Positions 22,213 through 32,101 of a stretch of DNA of 64,000 bases are shown here, piece after piece (the stretch's first letter is position 1; the number at the start of each line of letters is the position of its first letter). Origin of the DNA: Madurella fahalii (Eukaryota; Ascomycota; Sordariomycetes; Sordariales); the NCBI GenBank assembly GCA_029876055.1, contig CM056875.1, forward strand, positions 6,845,001 through 6,909,000. The letters are read 5' to 3'. The notes beneath the pieces were generated by a model. The model searched no databases, had not been told where the DNA came from, and worked only from the letters and a program-made list of their open reading frames with translations. The translations under genes were made by a program, and so were the position numbers.

Positions 22213-24607
22213 ATGGCACGGAAAAAGGCGAACGCGACGGTGGCGGCCGAAAAGGAGCCGCTCCTGAAAAAGGGATCGACCAGGAAACGACTCAGCGATG
22301 CCGGTGACTTCGACCACGCCACGAAACGGCAGCGGCTAGGAGAACGAACCGACTACTCTCGATGGCGCTTGCGGGATGATCATGGCCGGCATACCTGGCG
22401 CTATCTGGAGGACGACGAGGAAGTCAAGAAATGGCCGCAGACGTACGCCGACAAGTACTTCCTGGGTCTGCCACTGGTAAGCGCGCTGGAAGTTGTTGCT
22501 GGTATGCCGTCGCTGACCTGGTGTCTACCAGGATCTTCCCGACCTCCCCAAACCCAAGAGTCCCCTTGACGCGGTTCGGAACGGCCTCGAATTCTTCGAA
22601 AAGCTCCAACTTCCAAGCGGCCACTGGGGATGCGAGTATGGCGGACCCATGTTCCTCCTGCCCTGCGTCGTCATCGCGTGGTACGTGACAAAGACACCGA
22701 TTCCGTGGCACCACGCGACCGAGATCAAGAACTACCTCTTTGCCCGGGCGCATCCGGAAGACGGTGGTTGGGGCTTGCATATTGAGGGAGAGAGTTCTGT
22801 CTTTGGCACGTCGCTCAACTACACTGTTCTGCGCATCGTTGGCGTGGATGCCGACCACCCCAAGATGGTCAAGGCCCGTGCTACGCTGCATAAACTCGGA
22901 GGAGCAACGCATGCTCCGCACTGGGCTAAATGGTGGTTCGCCGTCATGGGCGTTGCGGAATGGGACATTGTCAACCCGGTCCCGCCCGAGCTGTGGCTCC
23001 TGCCGGACTGGGTTCCGATTGCGCCGTGGAGATGGTGGATTCACATCCGCCAGGTCTTCTTGCCGATGAGCTATCTGTGGTCTAGGGGATGGAAGGCTGA
23101 AGAGACCGAATTGGTCAGATCCCTCCGGAAGGAGCTCTTCGTGGAGGACTGGGGGAGGATCAACTGGGCCGGAAACCGCAATACCATCCACCCCATGGAC
23201 AACTATCATCCCAAAACCTGGCTTCTCAACACGGCTAATTGGTTTCTCGCCAACATCTGGAAACCCTTTTTCCGGACAAAGGCCCTCGCAGACAAGGCTG
23301 AGGCCTGGGCCATGGAGTTGATTGAGATGGAGAACGAGAACACCGATTGCCTGGATCTCGCGACCGTTTCCGGGCCCATGAACCTCGTTTGCCTCTACGC
23401 GCGAGACGGCCCGGACACGTATGCTGTGCGTAGGCACAAAGAACGGGCAGAAGAATTCCTCTGGGTGAAGGACGAGGGTATGCTCGCCAATGGCACCAAC
23501 GGAGTGCAGTGCTGGGACACTGCGTTTGCTGTCCAAGCCATCATGGACGCGGGGCTCACTGAGGATCCACGATGGAGACCCATGCTGCTCAAAGCTCTCG
23601 AATTCCTCGACGACCAGCAGATTCGTGAAAACGTCAAGGACCAGGAGAAGTGCTATCGCCAGCAGCGTAAAGGGGCCTGGGCGTTCAGCAACAAGGACCA
23701 AGGCTATGCCGTGAGCGACTGCGTCTCCGAGGCACTGAAGTCTGTCATCATACTCCAGAAGACGCCCGGCTTCCCTACCTTGATCGATGACCAGCGCATC
23801 TTTGATGCGATTGACACGGTGCTGACGTACCAAAACCCGGATGGCAGCTGCTCTTCGTACGAGCCCCCTCGGGCTGGTCCGTGGATGGAGATGTTGAACG
23901 CTGCCGAGGTATTCGGTAACATCATGGTTGAGTACTCGTATCCGGAATGCACGACCGCTGCTGTCACCGCCCTATCGCTATTCCACAAACATTGGCCCAA
24001 CCACAGGGCCGAGGAAATCGAGCGGTTCATCGCCAGGGCCGTCACGTGGATCAAGGGCAACCAAAAGCCGCACGGGGGTTGGTACGGCAGCTGGGGCATC
24101 TGCTTCACATATGCAACCATGTTTGCGCTTGAGAGTCTGGCTAGCACTGGGGAAGTGTACGAAAACAGCAGTCATGCTAAGAGGGGTTGTGATTTCCTGA
24201 TCTCTAAGCAGAGAACGGACGGTGGCTGGTCCGAGCACTACAAGGTGAGTCCCCAGCGGCCGGTTCTTGTCCCGTGACTTCGGTAACGTGGCTAACAAGA
24301 TGATGTTTCTCCCTAGGCCTGTGAGACTGGCGAATATGTCGAACACCCCACTGGATCCCAGGTTGTCATGACGGCATGGGCGCTGATCGGCCTGATGAAA
24401 GCGAACTACCCCAACATCGAGCACATCAAGAAGGGTATCAAACTGATTATGGACCGCCAGCAACCAAACGGAGAGTGGCTGCAAGAGGCGATTGAGGGCG
24501 TCTTCAACAAGAGCTGCATGATCTCGTACCCGAACTACAAGTTTACTTTCACCATGAAGGCTCTGGGCATGTTTGCTCGCAAGTATCCCAACGAGACGGT
24601 TGTCTAA
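22213..24607 (+). CDS. erg7: Lanosterol synthase (oxidosqualene cyclase)
   Basis: Three exons (22213-22476, 22532-24244, 24317-24607) give 755 residues, the usual size. The enzyme cyclises 2,3-oxidosqualene to lanosterol in the ergosterol pathway, at the ER or lipid droplets. Several QW repeats are present (for example GHWGCEYGGPMF and NPDGSCSSYE). The catalytic acid lies in VSDCVSEALKS, corresponding to the DCTAE motif with the Asp kept. The C-terminal NKSCMIS segment is close to the NKSCAIS typical of lanosterol synthases and unlike the APPGGMR described for protostadienol synthase, so primary sterol synthesis is favoured over a fusidane-type product. The 25-residue basic N-terminus is variable. 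No terpenoid tailoring genes lie beside it. Confidence 0.94.
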
Positions 24608-25213
24608 AACCAGTAGTACCTAGCGTTTTTGCGTTTTACTCCCGAGTCAGGAGACATGGCCATTGATAATGATAATAATCTTAGTTACTCCCTCCTTGCA
24701 ATACTTGCAGGCTGCTATGGAGTTTCTGAGGTAGAATTTGGTGATTCTTGTGACGTCTGATGCTGTTATTTAGGTACCTAGTGTATTCCGCATCGGAAGC
24801 TGGTTCCCGAGCGGGAAGGCGGTGGAGACTGGTTCACAGATGGGCCCCACGTCAGGCACCCCTGGAAGCGGCAGAATAAGTACCTGGCTAACCCCGCCAC
24901 ATTGAGCTTCGCCCTGGAGAGCTTCTGCTGCCTTCGACCAACATCTTCTCCGGGGCTGGCCCTTGAATGGCTGCAAACACTCCCTTCGTTCCACCAGTTG
25001 TTTGGTAATGCGACCATTTTGATCCAGATGAGCCTGGGTTTTATTCCGCGACTCTGATCCAACGCTATCGAGTCAAGCAGGTGTGCTGAGTCCCGTGCTG
25101 CAGAACGTTGATCTGTTTATCGCTTCTCGTTGTCGTTAAGACCGTCTTACACACTTTAACGCATTTACTGATTCTGGACGCAGTTGCAAGCGCAACCCCT
25201 CCCCAAATCTATC
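24608..25213. other. Intergenic between erg7 and sgt1
   Basis: Contains the erg7 3' end and the sgt1 promoter. A TTAGGTACCTAGTG motif lies at 24772-24785. No gene seen. Confidence 0.5.
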
Positions 25214-26723
25214 ATGTCCGCAACAACATTTGGCCACAAGGGCGTGGAGGCCGTCCAGAAAAAGGATTACGAAGCCGCCATTCCGCTTCTTGACAAAGCC
25301 CTTGAGTCGTCCAACTCGCCCGTTTGGCTCCTTGCGCGCGCGCAGGCTCACCAGCAACTCAAGAATTACGACGCCGCTCTCCACGATGCCGAGCTTGCCT
25401 ACCACTCGGCGGCCGAGCGCGGATCTGGCAGCTCACGCAAGCAGATGATCGAGGCGCAATACCGCCGCTCTGTCATCTACCACAAACTCGGTCGCTATGC
25501 CGATGCGGATTGCTGCGCAAAATGGAGCATGCTGCTGGCAGAGGGCCGCCCGGCGCGCGAAGATGATGGCGTGGAGAAAAAAGTAGACAAAGATGGGAAT
25601 TACACCGTTACCTTTGAGGAGGGCATTGCCGACAAGCAGGGACAACCGGACCAGGGCTCTCCATCGAATATCCTTGGAATGATGGGCGGGTCAGCGTCGG
25701 CGACGTCAAAAACCGGTTTTGAAGCAGACTGGAAGCGGGCCTACGCTTGGAGGAGCCAGGTTCTCAGCATCTTGAAGACAGTACCCGAGGATCATCCCGG
25801 TCGGAAGATCAGCGTCACCAAGATCCCCACCAAGCGCCAAAAGAAGGTTGAGAAGGTTGAGAAGAAGCCAGAGCCCAAACCTGAGCCGGAAGTCGATAGT
25901 AGCGACGAAGAGGAGCCGACCGAGTCCCAGGGCCCCGCGCCGGGTAGTGTACCCGACGACCAGCTCAAGCTCCGCGTCGACTTCTACCAGACCAGCCAGA
26001 ACGTCACTGTGTCCCTCTTTGTGAAGGACGCCAAAAAAGAAGATCTTCGTGTCGATTTCTCCAAGAACCAGGTAAGTTCCCGTGCTGCCCTCACCGTTTC
26101 GCTGTATCCTAACCTGTCATCAGGTACAAATCTCTCCCTTGCCCCGCGCAGCGGCCCCGTACGTGAAGCCCGGCGACCGCGAGGCTACATCGACTCTGCT
26201 CCTCGGCGGGGACATTGTGCCGTCCGGCTCCCGCTGGTCCGCCACCCCTCGCAAGATCGAGCTCGTCCTGCAGAAGGCCAACCCCGGCTCAAAGTGGGGC
26301 TCATGGGGTAAAGAAGAGATCGGCTCAGTCGGCGACAGCGCCCAATTCACGGCTGCGCCCACCCTGCAGCCGGAGGCAGCAGCCCCAGCCCCAACCAAGG
26401 CCGCCTCAACCCCATCGACCGCTCCGCCTCCCCCGTCAAAGCCCAGCTCGAGCAGCGCCCCCGCGTACCCCACCAGCAGCCGGTCGGGCCCCAAGAACTG
26501 GGATAAGCTTGGTGAGGGAGAAGACGACGACGACAAGCAGGATGTCAACTACTTCTTCAAGCAGCTCTACAAGGACGCGACACCCGAGCAGCAGCGCGCC
26601 ATGATGAAGAGCTTCATCGAGAGCAACGGCACGGCGCTCAGCACCGACTGGGACGACGTCAAGAGCCGGAAGGTCGAGACGGTCCCGCCCGAGGGGGTCG
26701 AGGCGAAGAAGTGGGACAGTTAA
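25214..26723 (+). CDS. sgt1: Sgt1 co-chaperone (TPR, CS and SGS domains)
   Basis: Two exons (25214-26071 and 26124-26723) give 485 residues. Three TPR-like helical pairs fill residues 1-130 (GVEAVQKKDYEAAIPLLDKALESS is not quoted in full; the pattern runs A-x3-L-x-KAL and YRRSVIYHKLGRYADA). A charged Lys/Glu/Pro linker (about 200-240) leads to the CS domain starting at LKLRVDFYQTSQNVTVSLFV, then IELVLQKANPGSKWGSW. The SGS region ends the protein with NYFFKQLYKDATPEQQRAMM, SFIESNGTALSTDW and VETVPPEGVEAKKW. Sgt1 works with Hsp90 and Skp1 in kinetochore and SCF ubiquitin-ligase assembly, and with NLR immune sensors in plants. The Met at 25214 is preferred over one at 25184 because the TPR begins just after it. 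Confidence 0.95.
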
Positions 26724-27206
26724 GCGGTGGGATTGGAGTCTTTGGTGGTTCGGGTCTAGGGTCTGACGGGGCATTACGGGGAAAGTTGATGTGCTCTTTG
26801 CCGAATTCGCTACTACATGGATTCACTTCGGGCGTTGTACGGCAGGAACGTGCGGTTGCTTTAGCTTCGCGGCGTCAGACGGTTAGTTGGGCGTGCGTAA
26901 AGGTTATTTGGCGTGTTACTTGGTATCAGAATCTCAACCTCTAGAAAGGTGTCTTCCGCTAGTCTCGTACGTTGCGCGCGCTCTGTCGATGGCCGCCTCA
27001 AACCCGGCATACGGCAATCCGACAGTAACTTCACAGGACTTGACTTCGGCTCCGGAGTGGAGACGATCTGAGGATTGGTCCCGAGAAGACAACCTGTAAT
27101 GCTGAGTAAACATAGGTAAAGCATGGCATGTAGAAACGTATGTGTATTATTAATGTTCTATGCTCTATAGTCTAGGGGGTATAATAATGGTCTCGCTCCC
27201 AAAACT
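26724..27206. other. 3' intergenic between convergent sgt1 and ceramide glucosyltransferase
   Basis: 483 bases between two gene ends; only 3' untranslated sequence is expected. No gene seen. Confidence 0.5.
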
Positions 27207-28930
27207 CTAATCTACACGGGCCTTGTTCCGAGACGCAGGACGGCTCATGCCGGCCGAAGGGGAGGGTGCATGGGTTGCAGTGTCCCCAATCTCCACCACG
27301 CTCATATCCATCCTCACCCTGAACCGCTTGCCTCGCCAGGCCACCGTTGTGCCCAGCAACACGGCCCACGTCCAGATGGGCAACGCAAGCAACTCCCGTC
27401 CCAGCCAAGCCGGAAGCCACTCACGGAACGACCGCTGCTTGATTCCTCCCCTGCGGGACGATCCTAAGGCAAAAGGAGGAGTGTTCTCATCCGCCTCTAT
27501 GCTCTGGAGCTTGTGCATCATAGTGGTCAGGCGCCGGTCGAGGAGCATCCATACAATGACTACCAGAGCCCAGAGGGCAGCCATGGCGCTCCATGTCTGA
27601 GGAATCGGGAGAACCTCATGGATCCACGGAAGGGTGGTCATCGCAAAGCCGAAGTGGAGGCCGCATATCAGCGACTCCACCCCCGGTTCAACAAGCGTGG
27701 CAGCCAACACGGTCCACTTCCGAACGCGCAGCCAGCGAACGCGACGGGCGATGTACGCGCCAACCGACATGCCAGACATGGGCTGTATCGCCACTTCGCC
27801 AAAGACGAGACCGTGGTTCTTGAAGCCGGGGATTTTGGACCTGAAGATCAGGTCGCCGATGAGGTGGTCCTCGCAGATATACGACGAGAAGAAGTCCAGG
27901 CCGCGGCCTCGCGAGGCATCCGACGAGGCGAGGATCGGGTTCTGCGAGGGATCGGTGAAGCGGTCCAGATGAGACTTGCGGAACATGTTGCTCTTCCCAA
28001 CGATGCAGGGGGCGATCCCCACGGCGTTGATGGCGCCGTAGAACTTGGCATGCGAGGTCATCATGAACATTTCCTCGAGCCTTCCCCCATAGTCCAGGAT
28101 GCTGTTGTTCGCGCGCGACGGGCTGGCGTCTCCAGACAGGAGCGTCTGTTCTTCGGGGGTCTTGGGGTCGTCGATGTCGATGTCGATGACGAGAGGCAGC
28201 TGGTGCACAAACTTGTAGGGAGTTGCCCTCGCCCCGTTGGGACGGAAGCCGCAGAGCTTGTCGACCATCCTCCCCGCCGAGTACGTCCCAATCCAAACAT
28301 TGCAGTCGACAATCCAGATCAAGTCGCCCTTCGCCTCTCGGTACCCGCGGCTGATGTTGCGGATCTTGGGATTCGGTCCCAAGTTGTTGGCGTGTCCTGC
28401 TGCGCCATGTAACAGGGGATCGTCCTCCTCGACCAGGATCGTCGCGTCAAAGCCTGGGAAATCTGTAACAACTCGTTGGAGGATTGGATAGGCAGGGTCA
28501 TCGGTGGACGCGACACAGAGGTAAATCGTCAGTTTAGCCTTTGGGTAGGCGAGCCGGAACGTCGACGCGAGGCATTCGTAGAGTCCCGGCTCGACGCCCT
28601 TGGCGGGCCGGATTATCGTAATGTGAGGGACGTCATCTTTCCCCAGCGACGGCGATACTGGCTTCGGATGCGGTGCGGAGTGGTGGCGGAAGCTACACGG
28701 GTCAGTCAGCAGACACGGGCGCGTCGCGCAGCGAACGGAGAGGCACCGTACAGTTTGTAGATGCCGATGCTCTGTACGACAAAGACAGTGCAGCTCCAGA
28801 TGAAACTTACCAAGGCCGCGCCTTGGACAATTATAGACATTGGACCATCACCAGCAGTCATCGATGTCGAAACGGACCTGGAATGAAACGGCGGGCGGAA
28901 AGGATCTGGTGCGAAGGAAGATTCGGCCAC
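27207..28930 (-). CDS. Ceramide glucosyltransferase (glucosylceramide synthase)
   Basis: Two exons (28930-28752 and 28692-27207) give 554 residues. The enzyme adds glucose from UDP-glucose to ceramide at the Golgi or ER to make glucosylceramide, a membrane and cell-wall lipid important for hyphal growth. It is a GT21 protein. A transmembrane anchor lies near residues 35-55 (IIVQGAALVSFIWSCTVFVV). It is followed by ITIIRPAKGVEPGLYECL (D1), LIWIVDCNVWIGT (D2), SYICEDHLIGDLIF (D3) and the (Q/R)xxRW motif in RRVRWLRVRKW. Two or three C-terminal membrane helices follow. The donor at 28751 was chosen because only the phase-2 junction joins the frames. Confidence 0.93.
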
Positions 28931-29877
28931 GCAGAAATAAGACTAGCAATTGACCGCAAATCCATGTGGGGCGAGGAGGTCTCCAATTGATGCTTGGAAT
29001 GAGCGGCAAGCCACGAGTCGTGAAGGGGAAGCCGTTGACGAGCAGGAAATTTGGGAAATAAAAGGAAGGACATACGGATGTTTGGTTAACTTTTAGGTAC
29101 TACCTGAGGTGCGGCGGAAAGCCATCCCACGGGAAGTCTGCAGTCTCTTCCCGAGTCACGTTCCTCAGACGGCAGATCCGAAGCTGATTCCCGCAGGCAA
29201 CCCACAAGGCTCTGAGAGGCCCGCCTGCAACCACTGCAAAACCACTGCACCGCAGAGCTTTGCTGAGGCCACTGTGCCTGGCCAGTGCCGGAGATATCCC
29301 GGCGGCCGCTGCCCCACCTTCCCGAGCAGCCGGAACAAATGGCTGCCTCAACAGTCAGGCGCAAACGGAGAATTTCTGGAGCTTCAAAAATCTGCACCCG
29401 AGCCGAAGTCTTCCGCGCAGTTCCGTGCGAGCTCTGGCAACCTGAAGTCTGTGAGCATCATGCAAAAAGCAACCACAAAAACATTCCTCCAAATGTGAGC
29501 CAAACTTGACGCCGGTTTCTCAAACTTCCCTACTTCCCTCTCTCCACTAGCGACATATCGCGGGACGCTAGACGGCCAAATTGTCCCTCTTGTTCGTGTA
29601 GTGGGTGGGATATCCCTCGTCCAAAGTAAGTCGATCTCAGCAAGGACTGTTGCCTTTTTTCGGCTTCCCCTCCCCTTCCAATTGCGGTGATGACATCCGA
29701 AATATTTGGTGCTTAGAGCAATGTACTTCAGTGTACGCTCGATGAATGCCCTCTATCATAGACTACAACGGTATCTGAGCAATCATTTGGCTTCCAGGAG
29801 GCGCGGTGTACTTTGCCGTTACCAGCCAAAAAACTAACATCTGCTGCACTGTTAGGTCGACATGAGGGGCAACGAAC
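28931..29877. promoter_or_regulatory. Divergent promoter region between ceramide glucosyltransferase and sen2
   Basis: 947 bases between two head-to-head genes. Open frames at 29086-29509 on both strands are overlapping and without recognisable content. Confidence 0.45.
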
Positions 29878-31908
29878 ATGGCTGAAAGTCCAACGTCCAC
29901 CGCGCCCTCGACCGGGAGGGATACCGGCAAGGTCGGCGAGCTGGCCTCAGGCGGCGTTCCCAGCGCAGTTCCTGACGGAAACCCACCTACCTCCGCCCGG
30001 CCGGCACCGCCGCCAAGGACACCTTTGAATCAGGTTTACACGCTACCCGCTCCAATCCGTATCTTTCCTCTCCCCTCCTTCTATCCGAACAACCCGATAT
30101 CTCTCTTGCATCTCGCCTTTGCATGGCTGAAGCAGGTCCTTCGCCCGCCGCCTCCCGAGCCGTCTGTGGTCCATGTCGGGATATGGGATCCTGAAACGCG
30201 CTCCGTGCACGTCAGAGACCCGGCATCTATACGTGCGCTCTGGGAGCAAGGCTTCTATGGCAAAGGGAGCCTCAGCCGGAGCGAGCCAAACTGGCTTAAA
30301 CGCGAGTTGGCCCGCCGCGGTTCGCCCGAGGGCAAGACGGTTAGCGAGGCACGCACCGAGTCGAGACGCGAGGAGCGTCGCCTTGCCAAGTGGGAGAGGG
30401 CAAAGGCGGAACTGGAGGCTATTGAACGTCAAAGGCTCGCCGAGGCCGCATCACACGCGGCAGTGAATGAAGCGAGCAAGCCCAACGGCGAAGTCAACGG
30501 CCCTCCCAACGGTCAAGCTGGACCCGGGGCACTGGGCAGTTCTGTGCAAACCGTCGCCCCCAAATTGGTTCCTACGGACATTGCGGCAGAGCGTACGGCG
30601 AAAACCGCGCCGCATCCCGAACCGGTTCAGCTTACGGAGCGTGATAGCGTTTCTGAAAGGAATCTTGCGGAAGCGAAACCACCTGTTGGCCCAGCAGAGC
30701 TTCTAGCGCTTCCCAATTCTTTGTCAAAGCCCACTGATTCCACGGATGCCCTCCCCAAGCAGTACAAACCACCGATTGGCCCCTTGGAACTGTTGTCATT
30801 GCCCAATTCTGCTGCAGATATAGCGTCGAAGTTGCTCGGCGGAAAGGCCAAGTTTGAGGTGGGAGCGGTTTCTCCCGACGATGCTACTACTAGTCACCGT
30901 AAAACCAACGGTCTGGTCAACGGCAACGGCCATGCAATCGAGGCGAGTGCCTTCCCCAGGGACCACCCCATGGACGAGCTGTCCATCAACAAGGCGCGGC
31001 CGAACGGCTTCAGTAATGGAATTTCCACTCCCGTCCCCTCTTCTCCATCTTCCGAGCCTGCCGCAAGCCCAGCGCCGGAAAACAAGGATCCTTTCAAGCG
31101 CCGGAAGAGCGTCCGCTTCTCGCCCAGGGTGCAGTCGACGACATTCCAACATTTCGACCCACCAAGCCCAAACCGCACGCCAAGTGTCTTGTCCAAGGGT
31201 AATGTCCTTGAAGCAGCGGTTCAGGTAAATGGAGTGGAGTCCAAAGCTGCTTCTACGCTTCCTGCAGCTACTCCAACCATTTCTGAGACTGCGCCAGCTC
31301 CGAGTACGGATACCACGGCCAGCGCGGCTCATATCGAAAACAAGGAGCACTTCCAGCTCGCCCCCGAAGAAGCCTTCTTCCTCGCCTTTTCAGTCGGGGC
31401 CCTGTCGGTCGTGGATCCTGTAACCACATCCCCCATCCCAACGGAGCATCTGCTCAGACTCCTCCGGTCACACTCATACTTCCCTCCTCGGTCGACAGGT
31501 CTCAGGTCCGACGACCCTTTCCTCGTGAATTACGCCGTGTACCACCATTTCCGCTCGCTGGGCTGGGTGCCCCGCCACGGAATCAAGTTCGGCGTCGACT
31601 GGATCCTCTATCAACGCGGACCAGTCTTTGACCACAGCGAGTTCGGCATCATGGTCATGCCCGCGTTTTCTGACCCGGCCTGGAAGGAGTACGAACACCA
31701 GGCACCGAAGAAGTCGTGGTCCTGGCTGATGGGTGTCAACCGGGTTCTTTCCCACGTCCTCAAGAGCTTGGTGCTCGTTTACGTCGACATTCCTCCCCCT
31801 GAAGTGTTTGATGAGGCGATGCAGAGTGGGGGTATCGCGGCTGCGCTGAAAAAGTACACTATCCGCGAGGTTATGGTTCGGCGGTTTTCGGTTAATCGGA
31901 ATCGGTGA
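29878..31908 (+). CDS. sen2: tRNA-splicing endonuclease subunit Sen2
   Basis: A single exon of 676 residues. The N-terminal part has the family's YTLPAPIRIFPLPSFYPNNP and the HVGIWDPETRSVHV segment, with a second block at FYGKGSLSRSEPNWL and a long basic-acidic helix (EARTESRREERRLAKWERAK). The middle 300 residues are a low-complexity, Pro/Ala/Asn-rich linker. The C-terminal nuclease domain has NYAVYHHFRSLGWVPRHGIKFGVDWILYQ (longer than quoted limits, cited as residues about 548-577), the catalytic histidine in GPVFDHSEFG and the lysine strand LKSLVLVYVDIP. Sen2 cuts the 5' splice site of intron-containing pre-tRNAs in the Sen complex. The large linker makes it longer than yeast Sen2 (377 residues). 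Confidence 0.93.
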   Translation: MAESPTSTAPSTGRDTGKVGELASGGVPSAVPDGNPPTSARPAPPPRTPLNQVYTLPAPIRIFPLPSFYPNNPISLLHLAFAWLKQVLRPPPPEPSVVHVGIWDPETRSVHVRDPASIRALWEQGFYGKGSLSRSEPNWLKRELARRGSPEGKTVSEARTESRREERRLAKWERAKAELEAIERQRLAEAASHAAVNEASKPNGEVNGPPNGQAGPGALGSSVQTVAPKLVPTDIAAERTAKTAPHPEPVQLTERDSVSERNLAEAKPPVGPAELLALPNSLSKPTDSTDALPKQYKPPIGPLELLSLPNSAADIASKLLGGKAKFEVGAVSPDDATTSHRKTNGLVNGNGHAIEASAFPRDHPMDELSINKARPNGFSNGISTPVPSSPSSEPAASPAPENKDPFKRRKSVRFSPRVQSTTFQHFDPPSPNRTPSVLSKGNVLEAAVQVNGVESKAASTLPAATPTISETAPAPSTDTTASAAHIENKEHFQLAPEEAFFLAFSVGALSVVDPVTTSPIPTEHLLRLLRSHSYFPPRSTGLRSDDPFLVNYAVYHHFRSLGWVPRHGIKFGVDWILYQRGPVFDHSEFGIMVMPAFSDPAWKEYEHQAPKKSWSWLMGVNRVLSHVLKSLVLVYVDIPPPEVFDEAMQSGGIAAALKKYTIREVMVRRFSVNRNR

Positions 31909-32101
31909 TGGTCGGGGACGGGAGGTCTAGGTTGCATTGGGCATGGCGTTGCGGCATTAGTTGTACACTACTTGTGACAGATGGATGGATAAGGTCGATG
32001 CTAAGATGCATCCGGATGATACGAAGAGCTATGGTCTTGGTTGGAGCAATATACCACGGTCAATATCCGAGATAAACCATATTTCAAAAACAGCCCCCCT
32101 C

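Noticed and set aside
22424..23833. 469-codon minus-strand open frame
   Set aside because: It lies antisense to erg7 and is a codon-bias shadow; the plus strand is clearly a triterpene cyclase.
25184..25213. Upstream Met for Sgt1
   Set aside because: It adds ten residues of leader-like sequence before the TPR start.
27513..28412. 299-codon plus-strand frame
   Set aside because: Antisense to ceramide glucosyltransferase; no family content.
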